Shown: in pieces, positions 57,634-64,000 of the stretch
Numbering within the stretch: the first letter of the stretch is position 1
Layout of the letters: each line of letters starts with the position of its first letter
DNA from: Pseudomonas sp. Irchel 3E20
Lineage (GTDB): Bacteria > Pseudomonadota > Gammaproteobacteria > Pseudomonadales > Pseudomonadaceae
Length of the DNA stretch: 64,000 nt
Direction of reading: 5' to 3'
Assembly (NCBI RefSeq): GCF_900187645.1
Contig: NZ_FYEE01000010.1
Coordinates: 1-64,000, forward strand
Program-made: the position numbers and the translations under genes
Notes under the pieces: model-generated
Seen by the model: only the letters and a program-made list of their open reading frames with translations
What the model was told of the DNA's origin: nothing
Databases searched by the model: none

Positions 57634-57963
57634 ATGGTTGCACCCACCGATCGTCATGCCTTGGCCTTGCAGCGTTTTCTCGCCGAGCGCCCGGCCCTGG
57701 GCCTGGAGTTGGCCCAGCTCAACCCCTTGGCGGCCCAGGCGCGCCGGGAAAGCCTGGAGCAGTTTCGCCAGGAGCACCTGCACGCTGCATTCGAGGCCGA
57801 AGCCCAGGCCCAGGGCCTGTTTGCCTGGGAATTGACCCTCAAGCTCACCGCCGCCAGCCCCGCGCAGTACCTTGCGCAACGCCTGGAGGTGCACCGCGAG
57901 TCGGCGCAGATGGCCGGCATTGAGTGGGATCAGTACCGGCGCTTGTACGGTCTGGAACAATGA
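57634..57963 (+). CDS. hypothetical protein, DUF6388-like (109 aa)
   Basis: 109 residues starting MVAPTDRHALALQRFLAERP, all helical in appearance, with RRESLEQFRQEHLHAAFEAE and ending YRRLYGLEQ. ATG 57634 has AAAGGAGCGCCC upstream, a very good ribosome binding site; the upstream open frame reads through a REP arm and the MFS 3' end. I associate it with DUF6388, from memory only; function unknown. Cytosolic, no cysteine in the visible core. Confidence 0.7.
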   Translation: MVAPTDRHALALQRFLAERPALGLELAQLNPLAAQARRESLEQFRQEHLHAAFEAEAQAQGLFAWELTLKLTAASPAQYLAQRLEVHRESAQMAGIEWDQYRRLYGLEQ

Positions 57964-57991
57964 GCCTTTCTGCCCTTTCGAGCGCGTGCTA

Positions 57992-58696
57992 ATGCTGCCT
58001 TCACCCACCCCACTACGCACCCACCCCGGCCTGCTGCGCCTGCAAAAGCTGCGCGGGCGCATTGGCCTGAGCCTGGTGGCGGCCCTGAGCGTGTTGGCGG
58101 GCATGACCGATGCCATTGGTTTCATGGCCACCGGCGATTTCGTGTCGTTCATGAGCGGCAACACCACGCGCCTGGCGGTGGCCATCAGCGAAGGCGACCT
58201 GGGCCTGACCCTACGCCTGATGATCGTGGTCGCGGCCTTCGTCGCCGGCAATGCCCTGGGCATCGTGGTCGGCCGGCTCGGCGGGCGCCGGGCGCTGCCG
58301 TTGCTGTTGTGCATCGCCACCTTGCTGTGCGGCGCGGCGGCTTGGCCGTTTGCCACGCAATTGCCAGCGTTGCTGGCGGCGATCATCGCCATGGGCATGC
58401 TCAATGCCGCCGTGGAGCAGGTCAACGGCCTGCCGGTAGGCCTGACCTACGTTACCGGCGCCCTGTCGCGCTTTGGCCGTGGCCTGGGGCGCTGGATGCT
58501 GGGCGAGCAGCGCAACGGCTGGCGCGTGCAGTTGATCCCGTGGGCCGGGATGTTTGTCGGTGCGGTGCTGGGCGCGATGCTGGAGCATCGCCTGGGGTTC
58601 CAGGCCCTGTATGTCAGCGGCTTGCTGGCCGCGGCGCTGGGGCTGGTGTGCCTGAAAATTCCGCGGCGCTGGCAACTGGGCTATATGCCGCGCTGA
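57992..58696 (+). CDS. YoaK family membrane protein (DUF1275)
   Basis: 234 residues with six or so membrane segments. GMTDAIGFMATGDFVSFMSGNTTRLAVA is the hallmark of the DUF1275/YoaK family; NAAVEQVNGLPVGLTYVTGAL is another conserved stretch. Function is unknown. It lies 64 bp upstream of tusD on the same strand, the place of PA2604 before the tus genes of P. aeruginosa. The ATG at 57992 is 28 bp after the preceding stop; the longer frame from 57872 is antisense-like to the preceding gene. Confidence 0.88.
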   Translation: MLPSPTPLRTHPGLLRLQKLRGRIGLSLVAALSVLAGMTDAIGFMATGDFVSFMSGNTTRLAVAISEGDLGLTLRLMIVVAAFVAGNALGIVVGRLGGRRALPLLLCIATLLCGAAAWPFATQLPALLAAIIAMGMLNAAVEQVNGLPVGLTYVTGALSRFGRGLGRWMLGEQRNGWRVQLIPWAGMFVGAVLGAMLEHRLGFQALYVSGLLAAALGLVCLKIPRRWQLGYMPR

Positions 58697-58760
58697 ACGC
58701 GCTTTCGCGAGGCCGTCGAGAAAGCATTATCATGGCCGCAGTTTTGCCATCGAGTCCGTC

Positions 58761-59150
58761 ATGAAATTCGCCATTGCTGTGTTTAGCGCCGCCCACGCGC
58801 CTTCTTCGCGCCGCGCCCTGCTGTTTGCCCGGGCCGTGATCGAGGGCGGGCACCAGATCACCCGCCTGTTTTTCTACCAGGACGGCGTGTACAACGCCGC
58901 CAGCAGCCTGGTCACGCCCCAGGACGAACCGGACCTGGCGCGGCAATGGCGCGAGTTGGTCGAAGAACACCAGCTCGACGCCGTGGTGTGCATCGCCGCC
59001 GCCCTGCGCCGTGGTGCGCTCAATGCAGAAGAAGCCCTGCGCTACAACCGCACGGCCACGGTGGAGGCGCCCTGGGTGCTGTCGGGCCTGGGCCAGTTGC
59101 ATGACGCGGCGCAGAGCGCCGATCGCCTGATCTGTTTTGGAGGCGCCTGA
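58761..59150 (+). CDS. tusD: sulfurtransferase TusD
   Basis: 129 residues, DsrE fold. The sulfur-carrying Cys77 is in LDAVVCIAAALRRG, equivalent to E. coli Cys78. TusBCD receives persulfide from TusA and passes it to TusE and MnmA for 2-thiouridine in the wobble position of tRNA. First gene of a run of four tus genes and ybiB with 4-bp or smaller overlaps. Confidence 0.95.
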   Translation: MKFAIAVFSAAHAPSSRRALLFARAVIEGGHQITRLFFYQDGVYNAASSLVTPQDEPDLARQWRELVEEHQLDAVVCIAAALRRGALNAEEALRYNRTATVEAPWVLSGLGQLHDAAQSADRLICFGGA

Positions 59151-59153
59151 ACC

Positions 59154-59510
59154 GTGGCCAAATCCCTGTTGATTGTCAGCCGCCAGGCGCCGTGGTCCGG
59201 CCCCGGTGCCCGTGAAGCCCTGGATATCGTCCTTGCCGGTGGCGCCTTTGGCCTACCCATCGGCCTGCTGTTTCTCGATGACGGCGTGTTCCAGGTCGCC
59301 ACCAGGCAAGAGGCCCGCGCCCTCGAACAAAAAGACCTCAGCGCCAACCTGCAAGCCCTGGAGCTGTTCGGCGTGGAAGAGGTTTACCTGTGCCGCACCA
59401 GCGCCGCCGAACGCGGCCTGCACAACTGGAGCCTGGAAGGCCTGCAAGCGCTGAACGCCGAGCAGATCCGCGGCCTCTTCGATTCCTACGACCAGGTGAT
59501 AACCCTCTGA
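59154..59510 (+). CDS. tusC: sulfurtransferase complex subunit TusC
   Basis: 118 residues with a GTG start 3 bp after the tusD stop. MAKSLLIVSRQAPWSGPGAR and LPIGLLFLDDGVFQVA are typical of TusC/DsrF. It forms the heterohexamer with TusB and TusD and has no sulfur-carrying Cys of its own in this family. Its stop overlaps the tusB ATG (TGATG). Confidence 0.93.
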   Translation: MAKSLLIVSRQAPWSGPGAREALDIVLAGGAFGLPIGLLFLDDGVFQVATRQEARALEQKDLSANLQALELFGVEEVYLCRTSAAERGLHNWSLEGLQALNAEQIRGLFDSYDQVITL

Positions 59511-59803
59511 TGTCGACTTTGCATGTGTTGTCCCATTCGCCCTTTACCGATGGCCGCTTCAGCAGTTGCCTGCGCCTGCTGGGCGCCGCCGATGGCGTGC
59601 TGCTGTGCGGTGACGCGGTGCACGCCCTGCAACCGGGCACCGCGCCGTGCAACGCCTTGCAGGCGCTGAACAGCCCGCGCTTCGTTCTGCTCGAAGACGC
59701 TCAGGCCCGCGCCGTGGAGTTGCCGGCGTGGATCACTGGCGTGGATTACCCAGGGTTCGTGCAGTTGTCGATCGCCCACGACAAGGTCAGCACTTGGCTA
59801 TGA
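59510..59803 (+). CDS. tusB: sulfurtransferase complex subunit TusB
   Basis: 97 residues. MSTLHVLSHSPFTDGRFSSC and DGVLLCGDAVHAL match DsrH/TusB. The ATG overlaps the tusC stop and its stop overlaps the tusE ATG by 4 bp, so production of the subunits is coupled. It completes the TusBCD hexamer. Confidence 0.92.
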   Translation: MSTLHVLSHSPFTDGRFSSCLRLLGAADGVLLCGDAVHALQPGTAPCNALQALNSPRFVLLEDAQARAVELPAWITGVDYPGFVQLSIAHDKVSTWL

Positions 59804-60135
59804 CTGACCTGATTGTCGACGCCCGCCCCATCGCCCTGGACAAGGACGGCTACCTCGCCGACCGCAACGACTGGTCGCCATCAGTGGCCAGCGCCCTGGC
59901 CACCGCCGAGGGCATCGAGCTGACGGCTGAGCATTGGGAAATCCTCGACCTGCTGCGCGATTTCTATAGCCAGTTCCAGCTCTCGCCCGCTACCCGCCCG
60001 CTCATCAAGTACGCGGCCCTGAAACTGGGCCCGGCCAAGGGCAACAGCCTGCACCTCAACCGCCTGTTCAATGGCACTCCCGCCAAACTCGCCGCCAAGC
60101 TGGCGGGCCTGCCCAAGCCGACCAATTGCCTATGA
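59800..60135 (+). CDS. tusE: sulfur carrier TusE (DsrC family)
   Basis: 111 residues. The C-terminal arm ends PKPTNCL with the conserved penultimate Cys110 that carries the persulfide; RDFYSQFQLSPATRPLIKYA is the family helix. It takes sulfur from TusD and delivers it to MnmA. It shares ATGA with tusB and its stop overlaps the ybiB ATG. No second conserved Cys is present, as in TusE rather than dissimilatory DsrC. Confidence 0.95.
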   Translation: MTDLIVDARPIALDKDGYLADRNDWSPSVASALATAEGIELTAEHWEILDLLRDFYSQFQLSPATRPLIKYAALKLGPAKGNSLHLNRLFNGTPAKLAAKLAGLPKPTNCL

Positions 60136-61133
60136 ACGATTTCCCCGCCCTGACCCTTGAAACCCCGGCCGAGCATCCCTTCGCCGAATTCGTACGTATC
60201 CTCGGCAAAGGAAAGCGCGGTGCGCGCAACCTCACCCGCGAGGAGGCCCGCGAGGCCATGGGCCTGCTGCTCGACGGCAAGGTCGAGGACACCCAACTCG
60301 GCGCCTTCTTGATGCTGTTGCGCCACAAGGAAGAAAGCCCCGAGGAGCTGGCCGGTTTCACCGAAGCCCTGCGCGCACGCCTCAACGCCCCGGCGCTGAG
60401 CGTGGACCTTGACTGGCCGACCTACGCCGGCAAAAAGCGCCACCTGCCCTGGTATTTGCTGGCGGCCAAGTGCCTGGCGCAAAACGGCGTGCGCATCCTG
60501 ATGCACGGCGGCGGCGCCCACACCGCCGGGCGCCTGTACAGCGAGCAATTGCTCGACTTCCTACACATCCCCCTGTGCCGCGACTGGCAGCAAGTGGGCG
60601 CAGCCCTGGAGCACGGCAACCTGGCGTTCTTCCCCCTGGTGGACTGGGCGCCGCAGTTGCAACGGATGATCGACTTGCGCAACACCCTGGGCTTGCGTTC
60701 GCCGATCCATTCCCTGGCGCGCATCCTTAACCCCCTCGGCGCGCGCTGCGGCCTGCAAAGCATCTTCCACCCCGGCTACCAAGGCGTGCACCGCGACGCC
60801 AGCGGTTTGCTGGGGGACACCAGCCTGGTCATCAAGGGCGACGGCGGCGAGATCGAGATCAACCCCGACGCCGACAGCCATCTGTACGGCACCTGTGGCG
60901 GCCTGAGCTGGGATGAGCAATGGCCACAGCTGTCGGCCCAGCGCCACGTCAAACCGGCGTCCCTCGACCCGCAGCACCTCAAGGCGCTATGGCGCGGCGA
61001 CGTCGAGGACAGCTACCCGCAACTGGCGCTGATCGCCACCATGGCCCTGGCCTTGCGTGGCCTGGGCCAGGACCGCGAGCAGGCGTTCATCACCGCGCAG
61101 CAGTATTGGGACGCACGGGATCGATCCATTTAA
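60132..61133 (+). CDS. ybiB: YbiB/TrpD2-like glycosyltransferase-fold protein
   Basis: 333 residues, fold of anthranilate phosphoribosyltransferase. KGKRGARNLTREEAREAMGL and MHGGGAHTAGRLYSEQLLDF are visible, and GLQSIFHPGYQGVHRDAS is the YbiB-type variant. YbiB binds nucleic acids and is not an anthranilate enzyme; the role is not settled. Overlap of 4 bp with tusE suggests an RNA-related link with tRNA thiolation. Confidence 0.88.
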   Translation: MNDFPALTLETPAEHPFAEFVRILGKGKRGARNLTREEAREAMGLLLDGKVEDTQLGAFLMLLRHKEESPEELAGFTEALRARLNAPALSVDLDWPTYAGKKRHLPWYLLAAKCLAQNGVRILMHGGGAHTAGRLYSEQLLDFLHIPLCRDWQQVGAALEHGNLAFFPLVDWAPQLQRMIDLRNTLGLRSPIHSLARILNPLGARCGLQSIFHPGYQGVHRDASGLLGDTSLVIKGDGGEIEINPDADSHLYGTCGGLSWDEQWPQLSAQRHVKPASLDPQHLKALWRGDVEDSYPQLALIATMALALRGLGQDREQAFITAQQYWDARDRSI

Positions 61134-61220
61134 TCGATCATTACCGCCCACCCTTTGCGCTTTTTGTTCGAACCCATCGGCATAGACTGGGCCCACTCTA
61201 TTTAGGCCGAGGACAGTGCA

Positions 61221-62219
61221 ATGGGCTTGTTGATCGAAGGGCAATGGCGCGACCAGTGGTACAAAAGCAGCCAGGACGGCGCCTTCCAGCGCGAACAGGC
61301 GCAGCGCCGCCACTGGCTGACCGCCGATGGCCGGCCCGGCCCCAGCGGTGAAGGCGGCTTTGCCGCCGAAGCCGGGCGCTATCACCTGTATGTGTCCCTG
61401 GCCTGCCCCTGGGCCCACCGCACGCTGATCTTGCGCAAGCTCAAGGGCCTGGAAAGCCTGATCGAGGTGTCCGTGGTCAGTTGGCTGATGCTAGAAAACG
61501 GCTGGACCTTCGACAAAACCCTGGGCAGCACCGGCGACGCACTCGACGGCTTCGACTTCCTGCACCAGCGCTACACCGCCGATACCGCCGACTACAGCGG
61601 CCGGGTCACGGTGCCGGTGCTGTGGGACACCCGCCAGGGGTGTATCGTCAACAACGAATCGGCAGACATCATCCGCATGTTCAACAGTGCCTTCGATGGC
61701 ATCACCGGCAATACCCTGGACTTCTACCCCGCGCCGCTGCGCAACAGCATCGACGCCCTCAACGAGCGCATCTACCCGGCGATCAACAACGGCGTGTACC
61801 GCGCCGGGTTCGCCACATCACAGCAGGCCTATGAACAGGCCTTCGACGAGGTGTTCGCCGAGCTTGGGCATCTGGAGCAGTTACTGGGGGAAAAACGCTA
61901 CTTGGCGGGGCACTACCTGACGGAAGCGGACATTCGCCTGTTCACCACGCTGATCCGTTTCGACGCGGTGTACCACGGCCACTTCAAGTGCAACCTGCGG
62001 CGCCTGGCCGACTATCCGAACCTATCGAACTGGCTACGGGAGTTGTACCAATGGCCGGGGATTGGCGAGACGGTGCATTTGGACCACATCAAGCGCCATT
62101 ACTACGCCAGCCACCGCACCATCAACCCCACGGGCATCGTGCCCAAGGGCCCGGCCCTGGGGCTTGATGCGGCCCATGATCGGCAGCGGCTGGAGGGCAA
62201 AGGGGTTTGGCAGGCGTAG
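61221..62219 (+). CDS. glutathionyl-hydroquinone reductase (Xi-class GST, YqjG type)
   Basis: 332 residues. Catalytic Cys62 is in YHLYVSLACPWAHRTLI, the signature of Xi-class glutathione transferases that reduce glutathionyl-hydroquinones. VPVLWDTRQGCIVNNESADI binds glutathione, and the C-terminal helical domain has YLTEADIRLFTTLIRFDAVY. It detoxifies quinone conjugates in the cytosol. ATG 61221 follows GAGGACAG. It is convergent with cysG, with a 12-bp gap and GTAGC/GCTAC inverted repeat at 62216-62235. Confidence 0.92.
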   Translation: MGLLIEGQWRDQWYKSSQDGAFQREQAQRRHWLTADGRPGPSGEGGFAAEAGRYHLYVSLACPWAHRTLILRKLKGLESLIEVSVVSWLMLENGWTFDKTLGSTGDALDGFDFLHQRYTADTADYSGRVTVPVLWDTRQGCIVNNESADIIRMFNSAFDGITGNTLDFYPAPLRNSIDALNERIYPAINNGVYRAGFATSQQAYEQAFDEVFAELGHLEQLLGEKRYLAGHYLTEADIRLFTTLIRFDAVYHGHFKCNLRRLADYPNLSNWLRELYQWPGIGETVHLDHIKRHYYASHRTINPTGIVPKGPALGLDAAHDRQRLEGKGVWQA

Positions 62220-62231
62220 CAAGCCCGCTGG

Positions 62232-63629
62232 CTACAGCACCTGCGCCTGTGCCCCTTCAAACCACGCCAGTTTCTCGCGCAGTTGCACCACTTCGCCGAC
62301 GATCACCAAGGTCGGCGCATGCACTTCATGCTCCGCCACCAGTTCCGGCAAATTGCCCAAGGTGCCGGTGAACACCCGCTGATTGACCGTGGTGCCCTGC
62401 TGGATCAACGCCGCCGGGGTGTCGGCCGAGCGGCCGTGGCCAATCAGTTGTTCGCAGATGATCGGCAAGCCCACCAGGCCCATGTAGAACACCAGGGTTT
62501 GCCCCGGCGCCACGAGGTCGCCCCAGGGCAGGTCGGTGCTGCCGTCCTTGAGGTGGCCGGTAACGAAACGCACCGACTGTGCGTAGTCGCGGTGGGTCAG
62601 GGGAATGCCGGCATAGGCCGCGCAACCGCTGGCCGCCGTGATCCCCGGCACCACTTGGAAGGGAATGCCGTGGGCCGCCAGCTCTTCGATCTCTTCGCCG
62701 CCACGGCCGAAGATGAACGGGTCGCCGCCCTTGAGCCGCACCACGCGTTTGCCTTGCAGGGCCAGGTCCACCAGTTGCTGGTTGATCTGCTCCTGGGGCA
62801 CCGCGTGTTCGGCGCGGCGCTTGCCGACGTAGACCCGTTCCGCGTCGCGGCGGCACAGGTCAAGGATCGCCGGGGCGACGAGGCGGTCGTAAAGCACCAC
62901 ATCGGCCTGTTGCATCAGGCGCAAGGCACGAAAGGTCAGCAGGTCCGGATCGCCCGGCCCTGCGCCCACCAGATAGACTTCGCCACCGGCACGCGGCGCC
63001 TCACCGTTGATTTTTGCCAACAGCAGGCGTTCGGCCTCGGCCCCCTGCCCGGCCAGTTGGCGGTCGGCAATCGGGCCCTGGAACACGTCTTCCCAGAAGG
63101 CCCGGCGTTGCTGCACGTCGGGGAACAAGCCTTTGACCTGGTGGCGAAAACGCGCCGCCAGCCCCGCCAAGTGGCCGTAGGTGGAAGGAATCCAGGTTTC
63201 CAGCTTGGCCCGGATCAACCGCGCCAGCACTGGAGCATCGCCGCCACTGGAGACGGCGATGACCAAGGGCGAACGGTCGACGATGGCCGGGAAGATCACG
63301 CTGCACAAGGCGGGCGCGTCCACCACGTTGACCGGCACGCAGCGCCCTGTAGCGTCGCTGGACACCTGGGCGTTGAGTGGTTCGTCGTCGGTGGCGGCGA
63401 TCACCAGCACGCAGCCATCGAGGTCGGCCTCCTGGTAACCACGCAACAGCACTTCACCGCCACTGCCCTGCACCAGTTCACGCAACTGGGTTTCGACCTG
63501 GGGAGCAACCACCCGCAGCACCGCGCCGGCCTCGGCCAGCAGGCGGGACTTGCGCAAGGCAATCTCCCCGCCGCCGACCACCAGCACACGCCTGCCACGC
63601 AGGTTATGGAACAGTGGCAGATAGTTCAT
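62232..63629 (-). CDS. cysG: siroheme synthase CysG (trifunctional)
   Basis: 465 residues. N-terminal half: Rossmann fold VLVVGGGEIALRKSRLLAEAG, precorrin-2 dehydrogenase and ferrochelatase. C-terminal half: uroporphyrinogen III methyltransferase with VYLVGAGPGDPDLLTFRALR and KGGDPFIFGRGGEE. It turns uroporphyrinogen III into sirohaem, the cofactor of the sulfite/nitrite reductase at 29739. The ATG at 63629 directly abuts the serS stop codon (63630-63632), so the two are cotranscribed. Confidence 0.97.
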   Translation of the reverse strand: MNYLPLFHNLRGRRVLVVGGGEIALRKSRLLAEAGAVLRVVAPQVETQLRELVQGSGGEVLLRGYQEADLDGCVLVIAATDDEPLNAQVSSDATGRCVPVNVVDAPALCSVIFPAIVDRSPLVIAVSSGGDAPVLARLIRAKLETWIPSTYGHLAGLAARFRHQVKGLFPDVQQRRAFWEDVFQGPIADRQLAGQGAEAERLLLAKINGEAPRAGGEVYLVGAGPGDPDLLTFRALRLMQQADVVLYDRLVAPAILDLCRRDAERVYVGKRRAEHAVPQEQINQQLVDLALQGKRVVRLKGGDPFIFGRGGEEIEELAAHGIPFQVVPGITAASGCAAYAGIPLTHRDYAQSVRFVTGHLKDGSTDLPWGDLVAPGQTLVFYMGLVGLPIICEQLIGHGRSADTPAALIQQGTTVNQRVFTGTLGNLPELVAEHEVHAPTLVIVGEVVQLREKLAWFEGAQAQVL

Positions 63630-64000
63630 TTAGCCGATGACCTCGATGCCGCCCATGTAGGGCTTGAGTACTGCTGGCACACGGATCGAGCCGTCGGCCT
63701 GTTGGTAGTTTTCCAGCACCGCCACCAGGGTGCGGCCCACCGCCAGGCCGGAGCCGTTGAGGGTGTGCACCAACTCAGGCTTGCCGGTTTCCGGGTTGCG
63801 AAAACGCGCCTGCATGCGCCGGGCCTGGAAATCGCCGCAGTTGGAGCACGAGGAGATTTCGCGGTACTTGTCCTGGCTCGGGATCCACACTTCGAGGTCG
63901 TAGGTCTTGACCGCGCTAAAGCCCATGTCGCCGGTGCACAGGGCCAGGGTGCGGTAAGGCAGCTCCAGCAGTTGCAGGACTTTCTCGGCGTTGGCGGTGA
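63630..64000 (-). CDS. serS: seryl-tRNA synthetase, C-terminal part (gene continues beyond window)
   Basis: The last ~123 codons are present. The class II motif 3 region is HTLNGSGLAVGRTLVAVLENYQ split across two strands, and AVKTYDLEVWIPSQDKYREI with SSCSNCGDFQARRMQARF precedes it, both typical of bacterial SerRS. The C-terminus is LKPYMGGIEVIG. It charges tRNA-Ser and tRNA-Sec. The 5' end lies beyond 64000 on the minus strand. The order serS-cysG followed by the tus genes equals that of P. aeruginosa PA2612-PA2605. Confidence 0.97.
   Translation of the reverse strand, partial: TANAEKVLQLLELPYRTLALCTGDMGFSAVKTYDLEVWIPSQDKYREISSCSNCGDFQARRMQARFRNPETGKPELVHTLNGSGLAVGRTLVAVLENYQQADGSIRVPAVLKPYMGGIEVIG

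Overview
The window is a 64 kb chromosomal segment of a Pseudomonas, most likely of the P. fluorescens group. The evidence is high GC, dense REP-type inverted repeats built on a 'GTGGGAGC..GCCTGCTCGCGAT' core, and diagnostic gene sets: muxABC-opmB, tusDCBE-ybiB-cysG-serS, hbcR-gntP-bdhA-aacS, and the parts of the cyanide-associated PA4129-PA4134 set. No tRNA, rRNA, CRISPR array, intact insertion sequence or prophage is visible. All family assignments come from reading the translations; no database search was run.

Layout. 1-5.6 kb: the 3' end of a large surface-type protein, then a classical autotransporter and a barrel-only paralogue, with a lux-box-like palindrome in front. 5.7-9.8 kb: a solitary glgB, small Pseudomonas proteins and an MgtC/SapB protein. 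10-13 kb: a ccoG-type iron-sulfur protein and a MocR regulator (MpaR type). 13-16 kb: an SDR and an MHYT-GGDEF-EAL protein. 16.3-25.3 kb: the four-gene MuxABC-OpmB RND efflux operon with 4-bp overlaps. 25.5-29.2 kb: tpx, a DUF3313 lipoprotein and a zone of decay with three gene remnants (S-type pyocin, spermidine-synthase-like, multihaem cytochrome). 29.2-33.4 kb: DUF934 and sulfite/nitrite reductase, divergent from an orphan cbb3 subunit ccoN and a small ccoQ-like gene. 34.6-36.2 kb: a DAHP synthase behind an aromatic-rich leader peptide and terminator. 36.5-43.4 kb: a lipase-like hydrolase, ppiC and a yejABEF-type peptide ABC transporter. 43.5-49.7 kb: a sigma-54 activator followed by a ketone-body catabolic operon. 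49.9-52.8 kb: a hybrid histidine kinase and a second parvulin. 53-54.7 kb: a D-threonine aldolase/amino acid deaminase-RidA pair between inverted copies of one REP element. 54.9-57.5 kb: a LysR regulator and a divergent DHA2 exporter. 57.6-64 kb: YoaK, the TusDCBE sulfur relay, YbiB, a glutathionyl-hydroquinone reductase, CysG and the 3' end of serS.

Main observation. The orthologues of PA4129-PA4134 (DUF934, sulfite reductase, CcoG-like, MpaR, orphan CcoN, CcoQ-like) are contiguous in P. aeruginosa as I recall. Here they lie in two blocks about 16 kb apart, yet three promoters (ccoG, ccoN and the divergent reductase) carry the same two-part element, CTGAT-N19-CTGA(G/A)TCT with an identical 24-nt offset. 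I infer that this is the direct-repeat operator of the MocR regulator encoded at 11598-13007, keeping a split regulon together. Other regulatory structures seen directly are tandem sigma-54 activator sites with 20-bp phasing ahead of the hydroxybutyrate operon, an aromatic-codon attenuator ahead of DAHP synthase, and a terminator-like hairpin between ccoN and its small partner gene.
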